A stretch of 64,000 bases of DNA. Origin: Nansenia antarctica. Taxonomy: Eukaryota > Chordata > Actinopteri > Argentiniformes > Microstomatidae. Positions 22,524 through 31,026 of this stretch are shown in pieces. The notes beneath the pieces are model-generated. The model was not told the origin of the DNA, did no database searches, and saw only the letters and a list, made by a program, of their open reading frames with translations. The position numbers and the translations under genes are program-made. The stretch is taken from contig OZ022351.1 of NCBI GenBank assembly GCA_963989245.1, forward strand, positions 17,358,821 through 17,422,820. Reading direction: 5' to 3'. Within the stretch, counting starts at the first letter, position 1. Each line of letters starts with the position of its first letter.

Positions 22524-22805
22524 TGCATTGTCAACAGCCTTGGTGAGTGTATCTTGCTATTTTAAAAGTTATTACCACTCTGTACCAACATACTGTACTA
22601 ATGCACTACAGTTTTATGGAAAAGTAAATCTTGATCATGATGATGATCAGTCCTGTCACCAATGTCTCTGGCTGCAAGACTGAGCAGGAGCCTCTCCTCT
22701 TTCCTTCAGAGAGACCTCTTCCCTCCTGACTGCGATTCCTCCATCACGATACGGGAACTGACAACAAACTGTCTCAACAAACCTGCCTCTGGTCAGTTGC
22801 ACTAG
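12919..22805 (+). CDS. lrrc71: LRRC71 homologue, leucine-rich repeat protein, twelve readable exons
   Basis: Exons 12919-12982, 13257-13358, 13505-13594, 14042-14117, 14339-14413, 20657-20725, 20930-21089, 21241-21324, 21552-21626, 21744-21846, 22361-22449 and 22710-22791 join in phase with GT...AG borders. The start is MEKRAEKQLKAKQLK. Ribonuclease-inhibitor-type LRRs follow (LFLRNNRIGEKG region in exon 7, LVSLDLADNSIGDVGA, LLCLSLANNDIGDAGA), then FALTPEEIVEKRMLLL and VSPLLEPEV, segments I recall from LRRC71. The Lys/Glu-rich linker of the mammalian protein is absent. Reading through exon 12 gives a TAG at 22805 (360 residues). A splice to the Lys-rich frame at 23471-23533 is the alternative, but the phase does not fit. 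A whole gypsy element sits in intron 5 (14414-20656). The molecular role is not established. Confidence 0.82.
13135..13250 (+). repeat. (CT)n tract forming the lrrc71 exon 2 acceptor
   Basis: About 115 bases of nearly pure CT run up to the acceptor ctctag at 13251-13256, so the microsatellite itself is the polypyrimidine tract of exon 2. A short (AAC)n run follows exon 2 at about 13364-13400. Confidence 0.9.
13630..13887. repeat. Palindromic MITE, family A copy 2 (nearly complete)
   Basis: Both arms are present. The left begins gtgacagcagctggtgaaag, and the right ends with the complement ctttcagcagctgccgtcac at 13868-13887. Inside come gggaacaagtcggcaa, caaatgttctgac and the core attcaccgaatcca...gcattgcaat. 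It has long terminal inverted repeats and no coding capacity. It lies in lrrc71 intron 3, 36 bases after exon 3. Confidence 0.75.
14536..15333 (-). repeat. 3' LTR of the gypsy element
   Basis: 798 bp with TG...CA ends. On the minus strand U3 runs from 15333 to 15189, the predicted transcript start equivalent is 15188, and an AATAAA signal lies at 14626-14621. The middle holds an imperfect array built on ggcaggcagg (about 14850-15030). The pol frame continues into U3 and stops at 15183. Confidence 0.95.
15183..16630 (-). CDS. pol: Gypsy pol, 3' part: integrase with chromodomain
   Basis: This frame carries the rest of the integrase zinc-binding region (the C..C pair in VGACTICSRS), then the catalytic core with DFVTGLP, DRGPQF and NGQAERN (the D, D and E of the integrase triad). 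A C-terminal chromodomain follows (VDRLLAVRRR, FQYLVDWVGYGPEDRSWVP), which directs integration toward marked chromatin in chromoviruses. It is the frame entered after the break near 16629-16638. The frame lies in phase with a single lost base relative to the upstream pol frame. It ends at 15183 inside the 3' LTR. Confidence 0.88.
15334..15348 (-). other. Polypurine tract of the gypsy element
   Basis: On the minus strand aaggggggggg followed by tac sits directly before the 3' LTR. A purine run here is the expected primer for plus-strand DNA synthesis. The same bases code for Lys-Gly-Gly-Gly near the end of pol. Confidence 0.75.
16418..18760 (-). pseudogene. pol: Gypsy pol, 5' part: protease, reverse transcriptase, RNase H (frameshifted)
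   Basis: The frame holds an aspartic protease (ALIDSGADECLM, near residue 60), a reverse transcriptase (FTKLDLRNAYH, MPFGLSNAP, and the catalytic VVYLDDILIF) and an RNase H (VEVDASDTGVGAVL, then YDVGNKELLAIH). It overlaps gag by about 70 bases in the -1 frame, as expected for a gag-pol frameshift. Beyond about 16636 this frame is out of register: one base appears missing in a G-rich run at the start of the integrase zinc finger, and the remaining 70-odd codons are nonsense. All other motifs are intact. Confidence 0.88.
18688..19827 (-). CDS. gag: Gypsy gag polyprotein
   Basis: 379 residues with a helical, Leu/Ala-rich N-terminus and a capsid-like retrotransposon gag region (about residues 130-270, including FLTQCELFF and DWAIAVVG). 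A single CCHC zinc knuckle sits at the C-terminus (CLYCGRPGHVLRTC), which binds the genomic RNA. The ATG at 19827 lies only 16 bases after the 5' LTR, right behind the primer-binding site. The frame is intact. Confidence 0.9.
   Translation of the reverse strand: MSQGSTSGQTPAVKPNPVSHSVDELVSAHAAELASLQAELCKAFPSVQGNIAELQKSSTSASAALASLAVQMGTLVSAVASIQLRLNTLPGGAAVPAPPADSPGVPAPPGRAPAQPEPNLVTPRPFGGNFDLGRGFLTQCELFFAFQPSKYGSEEAKVAFIMSLLVDKALDWAIAVVGRDPHLAQDYEAFRREFSFLFDHPSDGADAASRMLELRQGSRTVADYTLEFRILAADSGWGDIALLCAYRRGLSEAVKDLIVRDRPGSLQELVTLSLQMDERLRERRQERSQRAVGPAHSVPSRTSSLPRFAAAHSALPPRVPMLSPAPSTSESAEEPMQVGRSRLSQEEREQRMRGGLCLYCGRPGHVLRTCPARPKDPAR
19832..19842 (-). other. Self-priming primer-binding site
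   Basis: On the minus strand the 11 bases aataatcaagc lie one base after the 5' LTR. They do not match a usual tRNA 3' end (no tgg start). They are the exact complement of gcttgattatt at 20496-20486 in the same LTR, the predicted 5' end of the element's RNA. Self-priming with an 11-nt match is the mechanism known for Tf1. Confidence 0.75.
19844..20641 (-). repeat. 5' LTR of the gypsy element
   Basis: 798 bp, TG...CA, apparently identical to the LTR at 14536-15333. U3 is only about 145 bp (20641-20497). The R/U5 part is long and holds the ggcaggcagg array. Confidence 0.95.
20486..20526 (-). promoter_or_regulatory. Gypsy LTR TATA box and predicted transcription start
   Basis: On the minus strand tataag starts at 20526. 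Exactly 30 bases downstream, at 20496, begins the 11-nt segment complementary to the primer-binding site. TATA spacing and self-priming logic independently point to the same start. Confidence 0.7.
20789..20879. repeat. (CA)n microsatellite in lrrc71 intron 6
   Basis: About 80 bases of AC repeat between exons 6 and 7. Another GT run lies in intron 11 at about 22492-22520. Confidence 0.95.
22046..22231. repeat. Long inverted repeat in lrrc71 intron 10
   Basis: Two 54-bp arms (22046-22099 and 22178-22231) are exact reverse complements; outer words ttcttctgtgtgtccaatgg and its complement. A 78-bp AT-rich spacer separates them. No terminal motif identifies the superfamily. Confidence 0.8.
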
Positions 22806-22936
22806 GAACAGCATAGGTTAGCAGCATAGGATATAGGGGATCATTTAGATTAGATTAGACTAGATTAGATTAGATTAGATTGGTAGTAAGGATCCATTTT
22901 AAATCCCATGTGAATGTTAGCCCGATATGTTATGTT

Positions 22937-23241
22937 TCAGATTAGCCTTATTTATGAGTGTACGTTGCTAACAAGAAAATGATTGCACCACACGATACAA
23001 ATAATACATTATACCTGTACAACTGCTGAACAGCAACAGCAGTGACGCTTTCTCCCTTCCCCTTTATCTTCTCCTCAGGTGCTGGGTCGGTTTGCTCTCA
23101 TGAGGTTTAATCTCATGAGGAGATTGTTGAGAAAAGGATGTTACTTCTCAAAAGGGACCAGTCGGTGAGAAGAGGAAATCCATCCATCTTATCATACACA
23201 ACAAACTCAAATTGAACACATCTGTAATTGTATGCCTACCT
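22937..23241 (+). pseudogene. Tandem copy of lrrc71 exon 9 with flanks, disrupted
   Basis: About 300 bases repeat 21416-21703 almost word for word, including intron flanks, acceptor ctcctcag and donor gtgagaag. The exon-like part (23079-23164) differs inside: a 13-base piece is replaced by 24 bases holding ctcatgagg twice. The net gain of 11 bases shifts the frame. It lies after exon 12 and is very probably not used. Confidence 0.85.
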
Positions 23242-23243
23242 AT

Positions 23244-23281
<38 letters not shown>

Positions 23282-23330
23282 TCATTACATTTATATAGCG
23301 CTTTTCCGGGGCTCAAAGACGCTGTATTTA
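23240..23330. repeat. (AAT)n run and repeat fragment
   Basis: About 40 bases of AAT repeat followed by acatttatatagcgctttt, a phrase common in fish interspersed repeats. It cuts into the right end of the exon 9 duplication. Confidence 0.75.
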
Positions 23331-23470
23331 CTTTGAACTGTGCTAAATACATATTGTATTGTACATATTGTATATATATAATATATACATATATTGTACA
23401 TATACAATACAAAGCTATATTAATTACACACAGCCTCAACTGACATTTGAGGTCTTTTACTACAAACAGC

Positions 23471-23533
23471 CCAAAAAGGATGAGAAGCCAAAAGCCATTC
23501 AGGCTCCGGTAAAGAAGGAGGAGCTCAAATAAA
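23471..23533 (+). other. Candidate lrrc71 terminal exon (uncertain)
   Basis: After an acceptor-like tacaaacag comes a 20-codon Lys-rich frame beginning PKKDEKPKAIQ, ending at a TAA that overlaps AATAAA signals. Its composition is coding-like, but it needs phase 0 while exon 12 leaves phase 1. Either another exon lies between or this is not part of the gene. Confidence 0.35.
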
Positions 23534-23544
23534 ATAAAATATGA

Positions 23545-23636
23545 TTAAATGTATTAAATGTATTAAATGTATTACATATTATTAAATGTATTAAATGTAT
23601 TAAATGTATTACATATTATTAAATGTATTAAATGTT
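23545..23636. repeat. Short tandem array of attaaatgt units
   Basis: Roughly ten imperfect copies of attaaatgt, with a repeated cattacatattattaaatg variant. AT-rich, no coding content. Confidence 0.8.
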
Positions 23637-24069
23637 TCTTGTATGATTTATTCTTGCCATTTGATTTACACAGGATTACACGTTTTTCAAGAGCTGACAT
23701 GTTAATGAAGCACACCACAGACAGGAGAATGACAACTCACAATAATCGCTGTTATGATACCAATTTTCACTGCTTTATTGGATGTTTAAAATAGTTTATT
23801 GGATGTGTAATTGAGAACTGGTGTGGTTGTAAATCAATAAGCGTCTTCCGACCTTACAAATATCTCTTTACCTCATAGAGAGAGATTTCAGGCCCAATTT
23901 GAATGTGTAAATATCACATGCTATCCCTAATGTTGGGCCGGTAAGCATATGTGGCTGCAATTTGGAAACAAGTTTCTCCCAATAGATATTGGATTTTTTG
24001 TTTGTCTGTTTGTGCGTCAAAATCATTGTCGTTCTATGTTATTTGGGGAAATTATTTTGCTCATAATAT

Positions 24070-24231
24070 GTGACAGCAGCTGGTGAAACAGGGGAACAAG
24101 TCGGCAACCAATCAAAATGTTTGGACTTTTATTCTGAAAATGTTGAATAAATGTAAACGTTGTTGAAAATCAATAACACACTCGGTAGTCAAGCCAAAAC
24201 ATTGCAATGCAATGGATTCGGTGAGTAATCC
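24070..24231. repeat. Palindromic MITE, family A copy 3 (half)
   Basis: It begins gtgacagcagctggtgaaac and runs through ggaacaagtcggcaacc, tcaataacacactcgg and aagccaaaacattgcaatg to ggattcggtgagtaatcc. It is the left half of the palindrome seen at 13630-13887. Confidence 0.75.
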
Positions 24232-24299
24232 TCTCACAGCCTGTCCTCTCTGGGCAGCCAGGTCTGCTTGTGGACGCCTGTTTCTCCAGCCAGACCGGG

Positions 24300-24670
24300 C
24301 TCTCTCTCTCTCTCTGATTGGATTGTCTGGAAGGCTGCTGCCTCTAGCCAACTCTCTCTCTCTCTCTCTTTCTCTCTGTCTCTCTCTCTGTGCCTCTCCC
24401 TCTCCCTCTCTCTCCCTCTGATCTGGATTGTCTGGAAGGCTGCTGTCTCTAGCCAACACTTCAACACTAAAACACTTCAACTCATCTCTCTCTCTCCCTC
24501 TCTGTCTCTCTCTCCCCCCTCCCCTCTCCCCCTCTCTCCCAGCCTTGTTCTGTCCTCCTGTCAGTGTCAGCTGTGTCAGAAGGGACCAAGCCCCTGGGTT
24601 CTCTCTGACCTTTCCATCATCCTCCTCTCCTCTCCTCTCCTCTCCCTCCATCTCTTTCTCTCTGTTCTCT
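24300..24670. repeat. CT-rich low-complexity region
   Basis: Broken CT runs with a directly repeated phrase, attgtctggaaggctgctg (24321 and 24427). Open frames here are products of the repeat. Confidence 0.75.
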
Positions 24671-25149
24671 AATCCCTTTCACTCTGAGGGCTGCTGTGAA
24701 GCAACTCAACTGTCTCTAGCAGGTCCAGGTCCCTGTCTCCCTGGCTCTATAACAAGCCTGATTGTGATCCATAGTTGATACTTAGTTGATCCATTGTGGG
24801 CCACAGTTGATACTTCAACTATATTATATAGGCTATGATTTTGAATGAGGTGTATTAGTGAAGGACTGGAACAAAAGCTTGCATTGTGAGGACCCCTGGG
24901 TCTGGAGTTGCCCACCCTGCTATAGACATGGTCCCAGCAGGAATCAACGTATAGCCTACTGTCTGTAGGATGATGCCCCATACAGATGACACCCCATATC
25001 TGTGTCATGTACATAACATATATGACAACCCTCGTGTACAGAAGGTTCAGAGATAGGAAATGTTAGGATATTTATAGCATAGCATAGAGTACAGCACAGT
25101 GTTTTATTTGTATAGTATAGTACTATAGTATAGTAGATAGTGTACATAG

Positions 25150-25316
25150 CCTTATTTATGTCAACCAGCTCTTTTCCCTTCTTGTTTTTAGTATTTCTTT
25201 CCTAGCACCAGGGGAGTCCCCCCTCCCAAATTTCGTTGTATGGTACCTGTACTGTATTAATGACAATAAAGACCATTCATTCATTCATTCATTCATTCAT
25301 TCATTCATTCATTCAC
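25150..25316 (+). repeat. LINE 3' end with (ATTC)n tail
   Basis: The phrase aatttcgttgtatggtacct then tgacaataaagacc, followed by about ten attc units, is the usual end of a CR1/L2-type fish LINE. The 5' part is missing. Confidence 0.65.
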
Positions 25317-25418
25317 ATGGTGTAATTCACCTGTCAAGGTGTGTGTAATGTTTACTGTACAATTTGTAGTGGTTATTTTATAAAAAGAAAAACAAGAAAA
25401 AAGTTGTTTCCCAATAAA

Positions 25419-26317
25419 CAGGGCTGGACTTAGGGGGGTGGGGACCCCTGGGCTTGAGTCATTGTTCGGGCCCCTACCTACACTAAAAATGATAAGCTAC
25501 AACTACACCAACCAGAACCTATGACCAGAAACACACGTATCCCAATGGAGTATGTTATTGGCATAAAGCACATGAAGAAAAAGCAAGTGTTAGGCCTGAA
25601 CCAAGCGGTCAAATGTGGCAGAACCCCAGAACAGACGGACACAGAGACAAGGGTGACAATAATAACATGTTTATTTAATAAAGACAGACAAAATAACAAA
25701 CCTACACTAACAGGGCCTACGTGGGGGGAGTGTGTGGGTGCCTGAGACGAAATGTAAGTGAGGTGTGTATTGGACAGCTACAGTATGTGTCTGGGCGCGA
25801 GTGTCTGAACTCATGAAGCATCTACGACTGGTTTGAAAAACCCAGTAAGTTTTGGAGTTTTTCTCAGTGTCTCTCTTTCGCGTTCCACTTTTTCATTTTT
25901 CATTTTTCTTTTTTGCGCTCCACTCTCGTAATTCCTCCTGTCCGCCATGATCATGACATTGACAATCGCTCCACCAAAGATGATGCCCCTGCCCTGCACG
26001 TGACGCGTCGATGTAAACCTCTCCATTGGCCTAAATATACAGTATAATTAAACAAATTAAAACACGTCATTCATCAGAGCGTCCAGTAGGAATAGTGATA
26101 GGGGCTGTATTTCCATGCCCGCGGGGGAGGGGGGGGGGGCTGTATTTCCGTGCCCTGCGCTGCGACAATTTTTTTTTTCTCCAATTTGAACGTAATTTAT
26201 GAATTCAAAATCAAAGAGCAAATATTTATTCATACATTTGGATTTATTTTGGGGCCCCTTGTAGCCCGGGGCCCCTGGGCTCAAGCCCAGGGTAGCCCAT
26301 GCATAAGTCCGGCCCTG
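25419..26317. mobile_element. hAT-like non-autonomous element
   Basis: The left end cagggctggactta and the complement of the right end cagggccggactta are near-identical, and both are followed by ccctgggcttgag. CAGGG ends suggest hAT. I could not find a clear 8-bp target duplication. Inside lies a piece of a retrotransposon LTR (25608-25805). No transposase frame is present. Confidence 0.5.
25608..25805 (-). repeat. Old LTR fragment related to the intact gypsy
   Basis: The words gtggcagaaccccagaacag, gggcctacgtggggggagtg and gtgtctgggcgcgagtgtct match the start of the LTR at 14536, with many substitutions. It is a truncated, older member of the same family. Confidence 0.75.
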
Positions 26318-27059
26318 GTTGTGTGCTATGTTGGGGCTTAAAACCTGACTGCAGAGTCTCATATAGGCTATTTCAGAAATGAAAATACAAACTAACCATT
26401 GTTGGTTAAAAATGTTATTGTGAACAAAAAATGTATAGCTTCAAAATATGGTTATAGTGTAACAATCTGCATCCATAGCTCCATCTTTGCATTAGAGAGA
26501 ATTTCTGCAGCCTTGATTCCCGGATTGCCCCTTTAAGTGTTTACAATGGAGGTCTATAAACTTTACATTTCACTGTACATTTCACTTCAATCAGTTGGAA
26601 GACCAAAGTGCATAGACGTACTATGGTCTCAAAATGCAGAGCACTGACCATTGCCACCTCACTACATACTATATGTTTTATACTGTCCCTATGCAAACTG
26701 TTTTGCTAACCATACAGTAAACTACCATGTAAGTGACTTATAAATGTTCATTTCTATGCTAAAATGTCTGCTAAAATAGTTTTGTCAAAATAGAGATCAA
26801 TCTTGGTCCAGAAACGGTTGTTTTCGGAATATAATGTAAACCATTTAAAGCAAAGCTTACAATGAAACACACTACTCGAATGTCGTCTCCATTTTCTTAA
26901 TCCTTTTTTTAAAAAACAAGACATTTTGCGTGGTACTGTTTGACTGAATGTCATGATCTCAGAACACTCCGCCCCCTCCATTGTGAGTTAATGATTTTAT
27001 GAGATAAAAATGACCAGAGGTTTTGTCTTGCCCAATTTAGGCATATAGATTTGCACAGT

Positions 27060-27141
27060 GTATCAGTTGGACTCGCCTTGTAAAATCCACAAGGGGAACA
27101 CATCCTCAGTTAAATCTGGTTGGGATCTTTGAAATACAGAG
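27060..27141 (+). other. Probable cpn2 5' untranslated exon
   Basis: A good donor, cagag|gtatgt, at 27141/27142 pairs with the acceptor tttctatttctacag ending at 27609, seven bases before the cpn2 start codon. The exon's 5' limit is a guess. Inferred from splice signals only. Confidence 0.35.
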
Positions 27142-27231
27142 GTATGTTATGTTTGTTTTTGTTGGTATTTTATGATTAAGGAAGAAAATAACTGTTGGTT
27201 AAATCTTTTCCTGAAAACATGTTAGTATCAA

Positions 27232-27399
27232 AGGGACAATTCACACTCCAAAACAAAATTTGGTCCGATAGATTACAGCCAATAGTGCTTATCTATGTAA
27301 CAGATGTTTGGTGATGTGGACTCATCTCAATATTAAATAACTTTTGAGATCTAAAAACAATCTGATAAACTTCGATTTCAGAGTGAACTGTCCCTTCAA
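27232..27399. repeat. Inverted-repeat element upstream of cpn2
   Basis: aaagggacaattcac at the left and gtgaactgtccctt at the right form inverted ends of a non-coding element. It falls in the probable first cpn2 intron. The interval 26318-27231 shows no other gene. Confidence 0.5.
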
Positions 27400-27615
27400 C
27401 ACTTCACCTATTTTTTAAATGGTTAGTATCATGTGAGGCCTATATATATACAAACATATTTCATGGCTGAACTATAATTCCCATAGGTTCTCTCCTGTCC
27501 TGTTCTGAACTTAACACTCCACCAATGTCAGATATGACTGATACACCTGGAATGTTTTTGTTTTCAGTTTTTTATTAAAATGTCTCCAAACATATTTCTA
27601 TTTCTACAGAAAAGA

Positions 27616-29190
27616 ATGATCAGAGAAATTGGCACAGCGTTATGTTTGATGCTGCAGCTCTGTTATCAAGGGAACACATTCCCTGACACAAATTGCCCAT
27701 TGCACTGCCAATGCTTCACAGCGACAACAGTGATGTGTTCTGATGAGCGCAAGACAGTTCTACCTAACAACGTCTCCGAACAGGTGAAGGAGATGATCAT
27801 CATGACAACAGGATTGTCGAGGATTGGCTCCAACGTCTTGCATGACAGCCCCCAACTCACCAAGCTGGTCCTCATCAACAACCTGTTGCGAGACATATCA
27901 GCCACTGCATTCAATCAGCTGGCTGGGCTGGAGGAGTTGGAGATCAGTGGCAACCCTTGGCTGGAGCATTTGTACCCAGGGACCTTCATCAAGCAGGCCA
28001 GCCTCACCAGACTCCTGCTCAACTTCAACAGACTAAAGTCTCTGAGCTCTGGCCTCTTCGATTCGCTCCCGAATCTGACGACTCTACAGCTCAAAAGCAA
28101 CTCCATCCGCCACCTGCCCAGGCTCCTGTTCCAAAACCTCCATAGTCTCCGGTCTCTGGACCTGTCTCTCAACATGCTCACAGGAGTGGATGGGAAGCTC
28201 TTCACCGGCCTGACCCAGCTAGAGACCCTCAGACTGGGCTACAATCTGATCGCCGCTCTTCCGTCCGACGCTTTACACAATATCTCCCAGGTGAGAGAGC
28301 TCAGCCTGGAGGGAAACCAGATAACTCACCTCCCTCATGGCATCTTCTCACACTTAAACAAGCTGGAGGATCTCAACCTCCGTGGCAACTTGATCACGAA
28401 TGTGAGTTGTTTAACACTTCCCTCTAGCTTGAGAGCGCTGGATCTCAAAGGAAACAGATTGATGGAGCTCTCCCCCGACTTGATGGGCCGACTGACTGCT
28501 CTCACTCACCTCTTCCTGTCCATGAACCAGCTCTCGGAACTCCCTGAGGATGTCTTCCGGAACCTCACAGCCTTGCAAAATCTGGATCTCTCTGAAAACC
28601 GTCTCACAATGCTGCCTGAAAAAATCTTCTACAACCTATCACAGATCAAGATGATCCACTTGCAGAAAAACAACCTGAGCTCTTTGGAGGCGAAGCTGTT
28701 TGAGGACCAAAGTTTATTGGAGCAGCTCTACTTGTCAGAGAACAACCTTCAGACACTCCCTCTAGGCTTGTTTGACTCCTTTCTCACCCAGAATATTGTT
28801 AGACTTCATGGAAACCCCTGGAAGTGCGATTGCCACATGCAGTATCTGTATGACTGGGTAGTGGAAAACAACGTGGAGGATTCTGGTATGGTTTTTTGTA
28901 AGGGCCCTAGGTCTTTGAGAGGACAGAGCCTGGCCTCTGTAGAAAGAGACCAGCTGGTCTGTCGCTACTCCTCTGAAGGCCTGGAAGACGACAGGCCACA
29001 CCCCAGCAAGTGCACTTTTCAGGCTGTTAATGACACCATGATTATTAAGTGCAAAGTGACAAAATGTTCTCCATTGAGAGTTAAGGTGCAATTCCATGAG
29101 GGAGATGGTAGTTTGTCTGAGTATACGGTGAAAAAAGAGTGGCCAGAGTTTTCACAATGTAGTAATGGGACTATAACACTTACTGTGTGA
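27616..29190 (+). CDS. cpn2: Carboxypeptidase N subunit 2 (regulatory LRR subunit)
   Basis: One uninterrupted coding exon of 524 residues (human about 545). The frame is also open from 27580, but an intron acceptor ends at 27609, so the ATG at 27616 (MIREIGTALCLMLQL, a signal peptide) is preferred. The mature part has an N-terminal LRR cap (CPLHCQC) and about a dozen typical 24-residue LRRs (for example LTTLQLKSNSIRHLP, LRSLDLSLNMLTGV, LQNLDLSENRLTMLP). An LRR C-terminal cap follows (NPWKCDCHMQYLYDW) and then a Cys-containing tail. CPN2 is a secreted, N-glycosylated plasma protein, made in liver, that carries and stabilises the catalytic CPN1 subunit. Several Asn-X-Ser/Thr sites are visible. 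Relatives LRRC15 and GP5 are neighbours in human; the lack of a membrane segment favours CPN2. Confidence 0.85.
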   Translation: MIREIGTALCLMLQLCYQGNTFPDTNCPLHCQCFTATTVMCSDERKTVLPNNVSEQVKEMIIMTTGLSRIGSNVLHDSPQLTKLVLINNLLRDISATAFNQLAGLEELEISGNPWLEHLYPGTFIKQASLTRLLLNFNRLKSLSSGLFDSLPNLTTLQLKSNSIRHLPRLLFQNLHSLRSLDLSLNMLTGVDGKLFTGLTQLETLRLGYNLIAALPSDALHNISQVRELSLEGNQITHLPHGIFSHLNKLEDLNLRGNLITNVSCLTLPSSLRALDLKGNRLMELSPDLMGRLTALTHLFLSMNQLSELPEDVFRNLTALQNLDLSENRLTMLPEKIFYNLSQIKMIHLQKNNLSSLEAKLFEDQSLLEQLYLSENNLQTLPLGLFDSFLTQNIVRLHGNPWKCDCHMQYLYDWVVENNVEDSGMVFCKGPRSLRGQSLASVERDQLVCRYSSEGLEDDRPHPSKCTFQAVNDTMIIKCKVTKCSPLRVKVQFHEGDGSLSEYTVKKEWPEFSQCSNGTITLTV

Positions 29191-30792
29191 GTAGTGTATT
29201 GTATGTGCTTGGAAACTTTGTAAGAATGTCGGAATGCAGATTAAGCCATGCATCTTTACAAGATATTATTTGCAAGTACAATACCAATATATGTTATAAA
29301 AATGTTATACTGACATGCACCCAATTGCATTTTCAAGTTTAAGAACTTATTGTCATGAAGATGGATAATGCAATGTCTTCAAGAGTAGGATTTAACATAG
29401 TGAAATATCTTCTGTAATCAGTTGCCCAAACAGACTTTTAACTCAATGGCTGATAACCAGGAACCCCACAGCAGACAGATAAGAGAGGTCTATGAACTTT
29501 TTCTTGCATGGATCAAAGTTCAGACGTGAAGTTTTAAATTGACAGGAACTCAATACAACCCTCTTAATTAATAATTTACTCACAAGATAAATGGTTAAAA
29601 CTGCAATGGGTGTTCTTACCAGCAGGTGGCCCTAATTCTCCATACACTGTACTGGCCAAGTCATGTAATGAGTGAGTGAATTGACATAGAAATTGAATAA
29701 CACAGACGTCACATGATAACAACTTGACATCAACTTGACATCACAGTAAATGACAGTATGATTTCTGGATGTAAGACTGGCTAGATATAACAGATGACCC
29801 ATGGATACACTGTTATGGCTCTTGTCAATTTATATATTAAAAAAATGAATCAATCAATCAATGAATGTAAAATATGAATATGTAAAATGTATACAGTATA
29901 TAACGATATATATAAAATATATATTTAAAAAGCCATTTAATTTTCTACTATTGATCTATTGGGAATTTAAAAATAATAATAATAATAAAACGTAATAGAA
30001 ACTGCAAATATAACATGCATGAAATTATGATAATGAAACATGACATTCTAAGACATATTCAGTAAGCACAAGCAATGGTGCAGGTGCTTACAAGGGGTAC
30101 CTCACTCTTTTATTTGGGGGTTTAAAAGTTGACTGAGACAAACAAGTCATCCACAGAGACTAGTCTTCACACCCCACTGCCCCTGGACACAAGAGAGGAT
30201 GAGAGGGTAAGGGGAGAAAAGAGAGTGAAGAGAGAGGAGGAGGTGAAAGAAAGGGATAGAGTGAGGCACACAGATGGCAACACCTTGAATACAGCACTCT
30301 ATAACTCCACAGTTTATAAGGGTCAGGGGGTCAGCGGGTCGATTGGATCGTTGAGCTGAATGACATCACAATTCAATTGACAAAGGAGTGGCCTCGGAGG
30401 GACAGTCTAAAACAGAGTCATCCACACTTGACCAAAGATGAAGGTGTAAACATAAACTAAAGTGGAATAATCTGGTTCCAATACAGACATGTCATCAGAT
30501 AAGCACATAGGCATACACAACACAAAAGCAACCATGGAGACAAAGCTGGACTTCAAACCAAACACATACACAAGTGCATTTTGAATTTTGCATCATTTTG
30601 ACTGACCACAGCACAAGATAATGAGAATACGTACCTTTCTTATCAGTCAGCTACACTGTATGGAATGCAGAATATGTTCTGCTTTCAAATTAAAATTCAA
30701 CTGATCTTCAATTCAACTGTCTTTATTTTATTTACTCAGTCTCCCTGAGTTTCATTTATGAAAATAAATGCTTCTTAAATTACACCATCATC

Positions 30793-30796
30793 AGAA

Positions 30797-30884
<88 letters not shown>

Positions 30885-30916
30885 GTTACTCTCTCCCTCT
30901 CTCTCTCTCTCTCTCT

Positions 30917-30986
<70 letters not shown>

Positions 30987-31026
30987 GTCACTCTCTCTCT
31001 CTCTCTCTCTGTCACTCTCTCTCTTT
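30793..31026. repeat. (CT)n microsatellite
   Basis: About 230 bases of CT repeats broken by gtct, gtca and gtta. The flanks (29191-30792 and 31027-32563) show no convincing gene or element. Long frames on both strands are repeat artefacts. Confidence 0.95.

Noticed and set aside
24112..24778. Arg/Glu-rich and Ser/Leu-rich open frames
   Set aside because: Derived from the CT-rich region next to a MITE copy.
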